A program made the translations under genes and the position numbers. This document shows, piece after piece, positions 47,965 to 59,118 of a stretch of DNA of 64,000 nt (position 1 is the first letter of the stretch; every line of letters begins with the position of its first letter). This DNA comes from Coralloluteibacterium stylophorae (GTDB lineage Bacteria; Pseudomonadota; Gammaproteobacteria; Xanthomonadales; Xanthomonadaceae): NCBI RefSeq assembly GCF_018122625.2, contig NZ_JAGQFT020000003.1:354473-418472 (forward strand), written 5' to 3'. Below the pieces are notes generated by a model. It did no database searches and had not been told where the DNA came from. It saw only the letters and a list, made by a program, of their open reading frames with translations.

Positions 47965-48480
47965 TCAGTTCAGCCCGGTCGGCTGGATGATCTCCACCCA
48001 GTACCCGTCCGGGTCCTTGATGAAGGCGATCGACTTCATGCGGCCGTCGGTGAGGCGCTTCTGGAAGGCGACGCCGAGGTCCTCGAAGCGGGCGCAGGCG
48101 GCGCGGATGTCGGGCACGGCGACGCAGATGTGGCCGAAGCCGCGCGGATCGCTGTTGCCGTCGTGGTAGACGGTGCCGTCGGTTTCGCTGCCGTGGTTGT
48201 GGGTCAGTTCGAGCACGCCCCGGCGCCGCGCCAGCCACTCGCGACGGGCATCGGCCTCTTCCGGCACGCGCTCGCCGTCGTCGAGGTAGGCGAGGAAGTA
48301 GAGGCTGAACTTCGCCTCGTCGTGGTCGCGGCGGTCGATCAGGCTGAAGCCGAGCACGCGCGTGTAGAAGTCGAGCGAGGCGCGGATGTCCTTCACCCGC
48401 AGCATGGTGTGGTTGAACACGAAGCCCTGCGTCGCCGCCTCGCGCGGGGAGACGCCTGGGGTCTGGTCGAAGCTGCTCAT
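47965..48480 (-). CDS. gloA: Lactoylglutathione lyase (glyoxalase I), long eukaryote-like type
   Basis: A 171-residue glyoxalase I that converts the methylglyoxal-glutathione adduct to lactoylglutathione. It matches the long type known from human GLO1 and Pseudomonas GloA3: NHTMLRVKDIRASLDFYTRVLGF, FSLYFLAYLDD, LELTHNHG, NSDPRGFGHICVAVPD and KDPDGYWVEI. The metal ligands would be His24 (Gln in the human enzyme), the Glu of LELTHN, the His of GFGHI and the Glu of WVEI. The ATG at 48480 is preferred; another lies 11 codons upstream. It follows pgeF by 73 bp on the same strand. Confidence 0.94.
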   Translation of the reverse strand: MSSFDQTPGVSPREAATQGFVFNHTMLRVKDIRASLDFYTRVLGFSLIDRRDHDEAKFSLYFLAYLDDGERVPEEADARREWLARRRGVLELTHNHGSETDGTVYHDGNSDPRGFGHICVAVPDIRAACARFEDLGVAFQKRLTDGRMKSIAFIKDPDGYWVEIIQPTGLN

Positions 48481-48553
48481 GCGCGGTCCTTGGTGGTGGC
48501 TGGACAGCATCAGATGCGGGCGCCCAGGCGCCGATCCAAGCCACGGTGCGACG

Positions 48554-49306
48554 CTATGGCGCGAGCCACACCAGGCTGGCCATGCGTCCGCTGCGACCGT
48601 CGCGCCGGTGCGAGAAGAAACGTTGCGGGTCGCCGATGGTCGACAGCCCGCCGCCGTGCACGCGGGTGACGCCCGCGCGCGCCAGCCGGCGCCGGGCCAG
48701 CGCGTCGAGGTCGCACAGCCAGTGCCCCGGGCGCGTCGCCGCGAAGGCCTCGCCGGCGCCGGGATCGGCCGCCAGCATCGCATCGCGGACCTCGACACCG
48801 ACCTCGTAGTGCGTCGCCCCGGCGCTCGGCCCGAGCCAGGCGACGACGCGCCCCGGCGGCGTGCCCAGCGTCGCCAGCGTGCGCTCGAGCACGCCCGCGG
48901 CCAGCCCGCGCCATCCGGCATGCGCCGCGCCGATCTCGCTGCCGTCGTCGGCGCAGAACAGCACCGGCAGGCAGTCGGCGGTGAGGATCGCCAGCACCAC
49001 GCCGGGCACGTCGGTCACCGCGGCATCCGCCTCCGGCGCCGCGGTGGGCGGCGCGTCGAAGCGCAGCACGTCGCTGCCGTGCACCTGGCGCAGCCAGCAC
49101 GGCTCCGACGGCAGCGCCAGCAGGCTCGCCAGCTGTGCGCGGTTGGCGTCGACCGCATCGGCGAAGTCTCCGTCCGGCCCCAGCCGCCCGCCGAGATTGA
49201 AGGTATCGAACGGCGCCGCGCTGCAGCCCGCACCGTGGCGCAGGGTGGCGACGGCGCGCACCCGCGGCGATGCGGGCCAGGAGACGGGAAGGAGGGCGGG
49301 GTGCAT
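48554..49306 (-). CDS. pgeF: Peptidoglycan editing factor PgeF (YfiH/laccase-domain family)
   Basis: A 250-residue protein of the multicopper-oxidase-like/YfiH family. The zinc or copper site residues are His76 in RQVHG, Cys112 in TADCLPV and His129 in AAHAGWRG. FNLGG near residue 36 and the end pattern GPSAGATHYEVG are also typical. E. coli PgeF (YfiH) removes wrongly inserted L-serine from peptidoglycan precursors, and homologs also act on purine nucleosides. It lies downstream of rluD, an arrangement found in many proteobacteria, although here 154 bp of repeat-bearing DNA separates them. Confidence 0.92.
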   Translation of the reverse strand: MHPALLPVSWPASPRVRAVATLRHGAGCSAAPFDTFNLGGRLGPDGDFADAVDANRAQLASLLALPSEPCWLRQVHGSDVLRFDAPPTAAPEADAAVTDVPGVVLAILTADCLPVLFCADDGSEIGAAHAGWRGLAAGVLERTLATLGTPPGRVVAWLGPSAGATHYEVGVEVRDAMLAADPGAGEAFAATRPGHWLCDLDALARRRLARAGVTRVHGGGLSTIGDPQRFFSHRRDGRSGRMASLVWLAP

Positions 49307-49316
49307 GGTTGGGGCC

Positions 49317-49418
49317 GGGAATCGGAAATCGGAAATCGGAAATCGGAAATCGGAAATCGCAAGGCTACGCCAGCGGGATCAGCGCGGACCTCACCCTTCC
49401 CCACTCCCGATTCCCGCT
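49317..49418. repeat. ATCGGAA heptamer array with inverted partner, upstream of pgeF
   Basis: Five perfect tandem ATCGGAA units plus one variant (ATCGCAA) lie at 49321-49362, preceded by GGGA. An inverted partner CTCCCGATTCCCGCT lies at 49404-49418. The tandem array begins 11 bp before the pgeF start (on the opposite strand) and so would be in its mRNA leader or promoter. Confidence 0.75.
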
Positions 49419-49460
49419 CCACCCTCCCCGCTTCATTCCCACCGCCTCATTCCGCCCGCC

Positions 49461-50447
49461 TCACCCCACCTCCGCCGTATCCCGCCGCAGCGCCCCGCAC
49501 AACGCCTCGAAATCCGCCGGGGGCGCGGCCTGCACGCGCAGCGGTTCGCCGCTGGCGGGGTGGGTGAACTCCAGCGTCTCGGCGTGCAGGGCCTGGCGCT
49601 TGAAGCCGCGCAGGCTGTCGACCAGCTCCGGCGTCGCCGCCTTGGGCAGGCGCAGGGCGCCGCCGTAGAGCGGGTCGCCGACGATCGGGTGGCGGACGTG
49701 GGCCATGTGCACGCGGATCTGGTGGGTGCGGCCGGTCTCGAGCCGGCACTCGACCACGGTGTGCGCGCGGAAGCGCTCGCGCACGCGGTAGTGCGTCACC
49801 GCCTCGCGCGCGTCGGCCTGGCCCTCGGCCAGCACCGCGCGGCGGATGCGGTCGGTCGGGTGCCGGCCGATCGGCGCGTCGACCTTGCCGCCGGCGATCA
49901 TCGACCCGACCACCACCGCCAGGTACTGGCGATGCACCGCGCGCGCCGACAGCTGCTCGACCAGGGCCGTGTGCGCGCGCAGGGTGCGCGCGACCACCAT
50001 CAGCCCCGAGGTGTCCTTGTCCAGGCGGTGGACGATGCCGGCGCGCGGCAGCGTCGCCAGCGCCGGGTCGCGGTGCAGCAGGGCATTGACCAGGGTGCCC
50101 TGCGGATTCCCCGCGCCGGGATGCACGACGAGCCCCGCCGGCTTGTCGATGACGAAGACCTCGGGATCCTCGTGCAGCACGGCCAGCGCGATCGCCTCCG
50201 GCTCGGAGCGGGTCTCGATCGTCAGCTCGGCGCGCACGCGGACCCGCTCGCCCCCGCGCACCGCCTCGCGCGGCCTGACCTCGCGGCCGTCGAGGGTGGC
50301 GTCGCCGGACTTGATCCATTCGCTCAGGCGCGAGCGCGAGAAGTCGGGGAACAGCTCGGCCAGCACCTGGTCGAAGCGCCGCCCGGCGAGGGCCAGCGGC
50401 ACCTCGGCTTCGAGGACTTCGGTCGGCGGCGTGGCGGCGGTATTCAT
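49461..50447 (-). CDS. rluD: 23S rRNA pseudouridine synthase RluD
   Basis: A 328-residue pseudouridine synthase that modifies helix 69 of 23S rRNA. An N-terminal S4 RNA-binding domain ([21 protein letters not shown], residues about 38-58) is followed by the catalytic RluA-type domain with [15 protein letters not shown], in which Asp143 is the nucleophile, and [25 protein letters not shown]. Length and domains match E. coli RluD (326). It is divergent from bamD, an arrangement shared with other gammaproteobacteria, and is followed by pgeF and gloA on the same strand. Confidence 0.96.
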   Translation of the reverse strand: MNTAATPPTEVLEAEVPLALAGRRFDQVLAELFPDFSRSRLSEWIKSGDATLDGREVRPREAVRGGERVRVRAELTIETRSEPEAIALAVLHEDPEVFVIDKPAGLVVHPGAGNPQGTLVNALLHRDPALATLPRAGIVHRLDKDTSGLMVVARTLRAHTALVEQLSARAVHRQYLAVVVGSMIAGGKVDAPIGRHPTDRIRRAVLAEGQADAREAVTHYRVRERFRAHTVVECRLETGRTHQIRVHMAHVRHPIVGDPLYGGALRLPKAATPELVDSLRGFKRQALHAETLEFTHPASGEPLRVQAAPPADFEALCGALRRDTAEVG

Positions 50448-50610
50448 GCGGGGTTGCCCTGGCTGCAGGAGAAGGAAGCGGCGCCGACGCCCGGCCGGCG
50501 TCGCAAACCGCTGATGCGGAAGCGGTTTCGGCCGTGGCTCTCACCGCCTGGCCCGCTGCGGCCCGGAGCGAGCGGGCCGGGCCGATCGGGCACGACTGCC
50601 GGATCCGTGT

Positions 50611-50639
50611 GGAGCGGCCTCGACGGCGCGCGCTATTAT
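50611..50639 (+). promoter_or_regulatory. Candidate bamD promoter
   Basis: TATTAT at 50634-50639 is a good -10 element in very GC-rich DNA. The -35 position 17 bp upstream reads GGAGCG, a poor match. Transcription would begin about 35 bp before the bamD ATG. Eye-picked. Confidence 0.4.
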
Positions 50640-50680
50640 CGCCCGCTCTTGCCGTCTTTCGGCGCCGTCTCCGCATCTCG

Positions 50681-51553
50681 ATGACCCGCACTCCCGGATT
50701 CGCCCGCCTCGCGCTGCTCCTGGTCATGGCGTTCGTTCTCGCCCTCGGTGCCGGCTGCAGCCGCTTCGGCAAGAAGGAGCCGGAAACCGAGACCCTGCCG
50801 GTCGACCAGCTCTACCAGGAAGCCAACCAGTCGCTGCGCAACGGCAACTGGTCGCGCGCGTCCAACTACTACACGCGACTGATCGCGCGCTTCCCCTACG
50901 GCGAGTACACCGAGCAGGCGCAGCTCGACCTGGCCTACGCGCAGTTCAAGGCCGGCAACTACGAGAACGCGACCTCGACCATCGACCGCTTCATCCGCAC
51001 CTATCCGGCGCACCGGCACATCGACTACGCCTACTACCTGCGCGGCCTGGTCAACTTCAACCGCGAGAACACCTTCCTCGAGCGCGTGGCGCGGCTGGAC
51101 ATGAGCCAGCGCGACCAGGAATCGCCGCGGCAGAGCTTCAACGACTTCCTGCTGCTGATCCAGCGCTACCCGAACAGCCGCTACGCCGCGGACGCGCGCC
51201 AGCGCATGGTCTACCTGCGCAACGAGCTCGCGCGCCACGACCTCAACGTCGGCCTGTACTACCTCGACCGCGGCGCCTACGTGGCCGCCGCCAACCGCGG
51301 CAAGGCCCTGCTCCAGGACTATCCCAACAGCGAACTCGACGGCGACGCCATCGCGCTGATGGGCGAGTCCTATGTCCGGCTGGGCGAGGAGACGCTGGCG
51401 GCCGACGCGCGCCGGGTGCTGGAGCTGAACCACCCCGGCCATCCCTGGCTGCGTGGCGACTGGCCGCGCGGCGAGAGCGTGTGGCGCTCGCTGGTGCCCT
51501 TCTCCGGCGAACGCGAGGTCCGCACCAGCGCGCTCGAGGACGAGGACGACTGA
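50681..51553 (+). CDS. bamD: Outer-membrane assembly lipoprotein BamD
   Basis: A 290-residue lipoprotein of the BAM complex. The signal peptide ends in LGAGC with Cys26 lipidated. TPR-like repeats follow, with the family pattern LYQEANQSLRNGNWSRASNYYTRLIARFPYGEYTEQAQLDLAYAQF and YPNSRYAADARQRMVYLRNELA. BamD links BamA to BamC and BamE and is essential for inserting beta-barrel proteins, such as the two TonB receptors and the autotransporter in this window. The acidic C-terminus (EDEDD) is longer than in E. coli. The ATG at 50681 begins the signal peptide; the longer open frame upstream has no signal sequence. Confidence 0.96.
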   Translation: MTRTPGFARLALLLVMAFVLALGAGCSRFGKKEPETETLPVDQLYQEANQSLRNGNWSRASNYYTRLIARFPYGEYTEQAQLDLAYAQFKAGNYENATSTIDRFIRTYPAHRHIDYAYYLRGLVNFNRENTFLERVARLDMSQRDQESPRQSFNDFLLLIQRYPNSRYAADARQRMVYLRNELARHDLNVGLYYLDRGAYVAAANRGKALLQDYPNSELDGDAIALMGESYVRLGEETLAADARRVLELNHPGHPWLRGDWPRGESVWRSLVPFSGEREVRTSALEDEDD

Positions 51554-51574
51554 GTCCGGCCACCGGCAGCGAAC

Positions 51575-51608
51575 CGACGACGGCGCCCGCGGGCGCCGTC
51601 GTCGTTTT
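51575..51608 (+). terminator. Rho-independent terminator of bamD
   Basis: A 14-bp perfect stem (51575-51588 with 51591-51604; core GACGACGGCGCCC) is followed by TTTT. It lies 21 bp after the bamD stop codon and is the clearest intrinsic terminator in the window. Confidence 0.88.
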
Positions 51609-51625
51609 CCCCGTCGGCGGCGCGC

Positions 51626-53272
51626 TCAGTCCTCGCGCCAGGCGTTGGTGATCGGATAGCGCCGCTCGCGGCCGAAGGCGCGGCGCGAGATCTTCGGCCC
51701 CGGCGCCGACTGCCGCCGTTTCCATTCGCTGATCCGCACCAGCGCGATCACCCGGTCGACGACCTCGGCATCGAAGCCCTGGGCGATGATCTCCTCGCGC
51801 GCCAGCGCCTCGTCCACGTGCGCGCCGAGGATCGCGTCGAGGTCGGCGTAGGGCGGCAGCGAGTCCTGGTCGAGCTGGCCCTCGCGCAGCTCCGCGGTCG
51901 GCGGCCGGTCGATCACCGCCTGCGGGATCGCATCCACCTCGCTCTTGGCGTTGCGCCAGCGGCACAGCGCGAATACCTCGGTCTTGTACAGGTCCTTGAT
52001 CGGCGCGTAGCCGCCGCACATGTCGCCGTAGATGGTGGCGTAGCCGACCGCGTACTCGCTCTTGTTGCCGGTGGTCAGCAGCAGTCCGCCGAACTTGTTG
52101 GCCAGCGCCATCAGGATCGCGCCGCGCGTGCGCGACTGCAGGTTCTCCTCGGTGACGTCGGCCTCGGTGCCGGCGAAGACCCCGGCCAGCGCATCCAGGA
52201 AGCCCTGGTGCGGCGCCTCGATCGGGATCGTCAGCATGCGCACGCCCAGCGCCGCGGCCTGCTCGTCGGCGAGCTGGTTGCTGAGTTCGGCGGTGTAGCG
52301 CGACGGCAGCCGCACCGCGGTGACGTTCCCGCCACCGATCGCATCGGCAGCGATGGCCAGCACCAGCGAGGAGTCGATGCCGCCGGAGAGCCCCAGCAGG
52401 GCACGCTTGAAGCCGTTCTTGCCGAGGTAGTCGCGGGTGCCGCGCACGATGGCGCGATAGGCCAGGCTCTCGGCGCTGTCGTCGTCCTCCTCCGGCCACG
52501 CCACCGGCGTGAAGCGGCGCGCGTCGCAGTCGAGGTCGGCGACCAGCCAGTGGTCCTCGAAGGCGCGCGCGACCGGGTGCAGGCGGCCGTCGTGGTCGAC
52601 CAGCATCGAGCCTCCGTCGAACATCAGCTCGTCCTGCCCGCCGACGAGGTTGAGGTAGGCCATCGGCACGCCGGACTCGCGGGTGCGGTTGCAGACCACC
52701 TCGGTGCGGCGGCGGTGCTTGCCCCGCTCGTAGGGCGAGGCATTGGGCACCAGCAGCAGCTGGGCGCCGTCGGCGACGGTCTCGGAGGCGTGCTCGCCGT
52801 ACCACAGGTCCTCGCACACCAGCAGGCCCACGCGCACGCCGGCGACGTCGAAGAGACAGGTGTCGCTGCCGCAGGCGAAATGGCGCTTCTCGTCGAACAC
52901 GGCGTAGTTCGGCAGCTCGCGCTTGCGGTAGGTCGCCTCGATGCGGCCGTCGCGCAGCACGCTGGCGGCGTTGTAGAGCGCGCTGCCGACCGATTCCGGC
53001 CAGCCGACCACGGCGACGATGCCGTGCACGCCCGCGGCGATGGCCTGCAGCGCCTCGGCGCAGTCGGCGAGGAAGCGCGGCCGCGTCAGCAGGTCCTCCG
53101 GCGGATAGCCCGACAGCGCGAGCTCGGGGAACACCACCACGTCCGCCCCGTGCGTGTCGCGCGCCTGCGCGATGAACTCGCCGATGCGCTGCGCGTTGCG
53201 AGCCACCGCGCCGACGGGAAAATCGAACTGCGCCAGCGCCACGCGCAGCGTCTTGCCCTGCGATTCGCTCAC
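51626..53272 (-). CDS. nadE: Glutamine-dependent NAD+ synthase
   Basis: A 548-residue two-domain enzyme that amidates nicotinic acid adenine dinucleotide to NAD+. The N-terminal nitrilase-like glutaminase carries the Glu-Lys-Cys triad in VVFPELALSGY, YRKRELPNY and LVCEDLWYG. The C-terminal synthetase has the PP-loop LGLSGGIDSSLVLAIA, and TTGNKSEYAVGYATIYGDMCGGYAPIKDLYKT. The start at 53272 is ATG (read on the minus strand). The gene converges on bamD, with the bamD terminator between. It would follow sucC and sucD in the same direction, but a hairpin and a 150-bp gap separate them. Confidence 0.96.
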   Translation of the reverse strand: MSESQGKTLRVALAQFDFPVGAVARNAQRIGEFIAQARDTHGADVVVFPELALSGYPPEDLLTRPRFLADCAEALQAIAAGVHGIVAVVGWPESVGSALYNAASVLRDGRIEATYRKRELPNYAVFDEKRHFACGSDTCLFDVAGVRVGLLVCEDLWYGEHASETVADGAQLLLVPNASPYERGKHRRRTEVVCNRTRESGVPMAYLNLVGGQDELMFDGGSMLVDHDGRLHPVARAFEDHWLVADLDCDARRFTPVAWPEEDDDSAESLAYRAIVRGTRDYLGKNGFKRALLGLSGGIDSSLVLAIAADAIGGGNVTAVRLPSRYTAELSNQLADEQAAALGVRMLTIPIEAPHQGFLDALAGVFAGTEADVTEENLQSRTRGAILMALANKFGGLLLTTGNKSEYAVGYATIYGDMCGGYAPIKDLYKTEVFALCRWRNAKSEVDAIPQAVIDRPPTAELREGQLDQDSLPPYADLDAILGAHVDEALAREEIIAQGFDAEVVDRVIALVRISEWKRRQSAPGPKISRRAFGRERRYPITNAWRED

Positions 53273-53373
53273 ACCTCACCCTCGTGTGCCGTGCCGCGCA
53301 TGCGGCGATCGGTGGATTGTCGCGCAGGCACGCGAAGACGAGGTCGGCGCGGACTGCCTGCGCCGCAGACGCG

Positions 53374-53400
53374 GAAAGGGCCGCACGAGGCGGCCCTTCC
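53374..53400 (-). terminator. Candidate terminator of sucCD
   Basis: A 9-bp stem (AAGGGCCGC with GCGGCCCTT, five-base loop) lies 25-45 bp after the sucD stop. In the direction of transcription it is followed by TTTCC, a short T-run. It would separate sucCD from nadE. Confidence 0.6.
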
Positions 53401-53422
53401 GGTGCAGCGATGACGCCGGCGC

Positions 53423-54301
<879 letters not shown>

Positions 54302-54330
54302 GGAGAACGGATCCTCTCGTGCTTGTCGCG

Positions 54331-54364
54331 CCGTCGCGCGCGCCGTGCAGGCGGCGCGCGACGG
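54331..54364 (-). other. Strong intercistronic hairpin between sucC and sucD
   Basis: CCGTCGCGCGC pairs perfectly with GCGCGCGACGG around a 12-base loop that can itself pair (GCC/GGC). It fills much of the 76-bp gap between the two subunit genes and has no T-run, so it is more likely an mRNA stability or processing element than a terminator. Confidence 0.55.
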
Positions 54365-54377
54365 GGGGAATGGGTGA

Positions 54378-55538
54378 TCAGGCGGCGGCGGCGACGGCCT
54401 TCCTGGCGCCGTCGTTGATGTCGTCGGCCGGCTGGATGGCGAGGCCGGAGCTGGCGAGGATCTCCTTGCCCTTCTCCACGTTGGTGCCTTCGAGGCGCAC
54501 GATCACCGGGATCTTGACGCCCACCTCCTTGACCGCCGCGATGATGCCCTCGGCGATCATGTCGCAGCGGACGATGCCGCCGAAGATGTTGACGAAGATC
54601 GCCTTGACCTTGTCGCTCGACAGGATGAGCTTGAAGGCCTCGGTGACGCGCTCCTTGGTGGCGCCGCCGCCGACATCGAGGAAGTTGGCCGGCTCGCCGC
54701 CTTCCAGCTTGATGACGTCCATGGTGGCCATGGCCAGGCCCGCGCCGTTGACCATGCAGCCGATGTTGCCGTCCATGGTCACGTAGTTGAGGTTGTACTG
54801 CGTGGCCAGCACCTCGGCCTCGTCCTCCTGGCGGACGTCGCGCAGCGCCACCAGCTTGGGCTGGCGGAAGTCGGCGTTGTCGTCGGAGTTGACCTTGCCG
54901 TCGAGGACGACCAGGTTGCCGGCGGTGTCGATGGCCAGCGGGTTGAGCTCGACCAGGGCGAGGTCGCGCTCGTTGAACAGCTTGAACAGACCCAGCATCA
55001 GCTTGGTCAGCTGGCCGGTCTGCTTGGCGTTGAGGCCGAGCGCGAAGCCGAGCTTGCGGCACTGGTAGGGCTGCAGGCCCTGCACGTAGTTCACGTCGAG
55101 GTGCTGGATCGCGTCCGGATTGGTGCGCGCGACCTCCTCGATCTCGACGCCGCCCTCGGCCGAGGCGATGAAGCTGACCGACCTGGTGGCGCGGTCGACC
55201 AGCATCGACAGGTACAGCTCCTTGGCGATGTCGGAGGCCTCGGTCACCAGCACCACGTCGATCGGCAGCTTGCGGCCGGCGGACTGGTAGGTCTCCATGG
55301 TGGTCCCGAGCAGGGCCTTGGCCGCGTCCTGCACCGCATCCAGCGTCTTGCACAGCTTGACGCCGCCGGCCTTGCCGCGGCCGCCGGCGTGGATCTGCGC
55401 CTTCACCACCCAGAAGTTCCCGCCCAGCGCCTTGGCGGCGGCGACGGCTTCTTCGGGCGAGCGCGCGACGCGCCCGGCGGGGACAGGGATGCCGTACTCG
55501 GCGAAGAGTTCCTTGGCCTGATACTCGTGGAAGTTCAT
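54378..55538 (-). CDS. sucC: Succinyl-CoA synthetase beta subunit
   Basis: A 386-residue ATP-grasp protein, the nucleotide- and succinate-binding subunit. It opens [20 protein letters not shown] and has [42 protein letters not shown] (metal-binding Glu and Asp), and [19 protein letters not shown]. Length matches E. coli SucC (388). It is divergent from pilS across 195 bp, an arrangement I recognise from Xanthomonadaceae genomes. Confidence 0.98.
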   Translation of the reverse strand: MNFHEYQAKELFAEYGIPVPAGRVARSPEEAVAAAKALGGNFWVVKAQIHAGGRGKAGGVKLCKTLDAVQDAAKALLGTTMETYQSAGRKLPIDVVLVTEASDIAKELYLSMLVDRATRSVSFIASAEGGVEIEEVARTNPDAIQHLDVNYVQGLQPYQCRKLGFALGLNAKQTGQLTKLMLGLFKLFNERDLALVELNPLAIDTAGNLVVLDGKVNSDDNADFRQPKLVALRDVRQEDEAEVLATQYNLNYVTMDGNIGCMVNGAGLAMATMDVIKLEGGEPANFLDVGGGATKERVTEAFKLILSSDKVKAIFVNIFGGIVRCDMIAEGIIAAVKEVGVKIPVIVRLEGTNVEKGKEILASSGLAIQPADDINDGARKAVAAAA

Positions 55539-55733
55539 GCGTCACCAGTTGACAGCGAATGGGGAGTGCGGCCTCAGGCCGCGGCGTGACACGGGGCGGG
55601 CGCGGCGCGCGGCCCCGGTAGAGCGCCGGATATTCTCGCCCTTCGGCCGGGGCAACGCAAAGCGCTGCGGCGCATCATCGCCGGGCACGGCTCCGGTGCC
55701 GACGCGGGCACTGCCTATACTCGTCCTCCCGAG

Positions 55734-57365
55734 ATGGAGCCCGGCGTGGCCGAGACAGCCCTTTCCAGACAGGCCATCGAACCCGGCGAGAGCCGGCTGC
55801 GCCGGGAGCTGTACTTCTCGACGCTCTACCGCGTGCTCGAGGCGGGCCTGTTCGTGTTCCTCGCCTACAGCCCGCTGGCCTGGAGCCTGGTCGGCACCCT
55901 CCGTACGCCGTGGCTGGCGCACGTGGCCTCCGCCATCTACCTCGCGGTCGCGGCCTGGCTGGTCCTGGCGAGCCGCGGCGAGCGCGTGCACCTGGCGCGG
56001 CAGGCCGGGCTCGGGCTGGCCTTCGACATCCTCGCGATCGCCGCCGCGATCCACACCATGGGCGGCCTGGAGAGCGCCGCGGCGCTGATGCTGATGCTCA
56101 ACGTCGGCGCCGGCGCGCTGCTGATGCCGCTGCGCGCGGGGCTGGTGTTCGCGCTCGTCGCCGCGCTGGCGGTGGCCGGCCAGTACGTCTACGGCTTCGC
56201 CACCAATCCCGAATTCGACCGCCCGCTGATCGAGACGGTGATGTTCACCGTCATGTACCTGGCGATCGCGGTGTTCTGCCGCCTGCTCGGCGGGCAGATG
56301 CGCGAGGCCGAGGCGCTGGCGCGCCGCCGCGGCGAGGACGTCGCCAACCTCGCCGAGATCAACGAGCTGATCCTCCGGCGCATGCGCACCGGCGTGCTGG
56401 TGGTCGACGCCGCGCACCTGGTGCGGGTCGCCAACGAGGCCGGGTGGTCGGCGCTGGGGCATCCGCCCGCGGGCGAGCGCGGGCTCGGCGAGATCGCCCC
56501 CGAGCTGTCGCGGCGCCTGTGGCACTGGCGCAACCAGAAGAAGACCGGCGACGGCGCGGTGGTGCTGGCCGACGACGCGCCCGAGGTGATCCCGCGCTTC
56601 GCCCACCTGCGGCTCGAGGGCGAGGACCTGTTCCTGGTGTTCCTCGACGACGCCTCGCTGCTGTCGCGGCGGGCCGAGGAGATGACCCTGCGCGCGCTGG
56701 GCCGGCTCTCGGCCAGCATCGCCCACGAGATCCGCAACCCGCTGGCCTCGATCAGCTATGCGACGCAGCTGCTGGAGGAATCCGAGAACATGGTCGAGGC
56801 CGACCGGCGCCTGCTGGAGATCGTCTACAAGCAGTGCCAGCGCCTCAACGGCATCGTCAGCAACGTGCTCGGCCTGGCCCGCCGCGAGCGCGCGCAGCCG
56901 GAGCAGATCGACCTGGTGGCGTTCGTGCAGCGCTTCGTCGCCGACTACCGCGCGGCGCATCCGCAGGAGGCGGCGTTCCTGCAGGCGCGCAGCGAGGTCG
57001 GCCACCTCGATGCGCAGGCCGATCCGCGCCAGCTCGAACAGGCGGTGACCTCGCTGGTGTCCAACGCCGTGACCTACGGCCACCTGCCGGGCGAGGCACC
57101 ACGGGTGACGGTGGCGGTGCGGGCGGACGCCGCCGGCACGCCCCTGCTGGAGGTGATCGACCGCGGCCCCGGCATCGCCATCGCCGTGGTCCAGCGCCTG
57201 TTCGAACCCTTCTACACCACCAGCGAGCATGGCACCGGTCTCGGCCTCTATCTCGCGCGCGAGCTGTGCGAGGCCAACCAGTGCCAGCTCGACTACGAGG
57301 CCGTCGCCGGCGGCGGCAGCTGCTTCCGCATCCAGCTGCCCAGGCACCGCGCGCTGCTGGCCTGA
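55734..57365 (+). CDS. pilS: Sensor histidine kinase PilS
   Basis: A 543-residue membrane kinase that, with PilR, controls type IV pilin transcription in Pseudomonas and Xanthomonas. Six membrane helices fill residues about 30-185. A PAS-like cytoplasmic region follows (about 205-305; LILRRMRTGVLVVDAAHLVRVAN). The HisKA domain has the phosphorylated His331 in SASIAHEIRNPLASI, and the ATPase has the N box LVSNAVTYG and the G boxes DRGPGIA and HGTGLGLYLAREL. A TATACT element at 55716-55721 is very close to the ATG, so the leader may be only a few bases or the true start may lie slightly downstream. Confidence 0.93.
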   Translation: MEPGVAETALSRQAIEPGESRLRRELYFSTLYRVLEAGLFVFLAYSPLAWSLVGTLRTPWLAHVASAIYLAVAAWLVLASRGERVHLARQAGLGLAFDILAIAAAIHTMGGLESAAALMLMLNVGAGALLMPLRAGLVFALVAALAVAGQYVYGFATNPEFDRPLIETVMFTVMYLAIAVFCRLLGGQMREAEALARRRGEDVANLAEINELILRRMRTGVLVVDAAHLVRVANEAGWSALGHPPAGERGLGEIAPELSRRLWHWRNQKKTGDGAVVLADDAPEVIPRFAHLRLEGEDLFLVFLDDASLLSRRAEEMTLRALGRLSASIAHEIRNPLASISYATQLLEESENMVEADRRLLEIVYKQCQRLNGIVSNVLGLARRERAQPEQIDLVAFVQRFVADYRAAHPQEAAFLQARSEVGHLDAQADPRQLEQAVTSLVSNAVTYGHLPGEAPRVTVAVRADAAGTPLLEVIDRGPGIAIAVVQRLFEPFYTTSEHGTGLGLYLARELCEANQCQLDYEAVAGGGSCFRIQLPRHRALLA

Positions 57366-57381
57366 GGCGACGAAGCCCTCC

Positions 57382-57475
57382 GTAGGAGCGGCTTCAGCCG
57401 CGACCGGCTCGTGTGGGAGGGGCTTCAGCCCCGACAGACCGGCACCGCAGCGGTCGCGGCTGAAGCCGCTCCTAC
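57382..57475. repeat. Cluster of three GTAG-type REP palindromes between pilS and pilR
   Basis: Copies lie at 57382-57405 (plus), 57412-57435 (a variant, GTGGGAGGGGCTTCAGCCCC) and 57452-57475 (inverted). Each contains a GCGGCTTCAGCCGC-type palindrome and begins GTAG or GTGG. This is the REP class of Xanthomonadaceae and Pseudomonas genomes (compare SMAG repeats of Stenotrophomonas). The cluster fills much of the 269-bp pilS-pilR gap. Confidence 0.88.
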
Positions 57476-57634
57476 AAGAGCAATCGGTCCTGCTTCCCCC
57501 GTTCCCGCCCCACCACCGCCACCCCATCCCACGCCCGGACCGCGCGCTGACGCACAGCGTCGGAACTGGCCGCAAATGGGCGTTTGGACTAAGGTGGCGG
57601 CCTTCGCAGGGGCTTAACGAACGGAGCGGGACGC

Positions 57635-59011
<1,377 letters not shown>

Positions 59012-59118
59012 CGCACCGACGGACCGGGGCCAGGCGCGCGCCGTTGCCGTCGAACCCTCACGTCGCATTCCGCCGCGCGCAGGGATCGTGGCGCCCCCGC
59101 CCGGACGCGCATGCAGGC

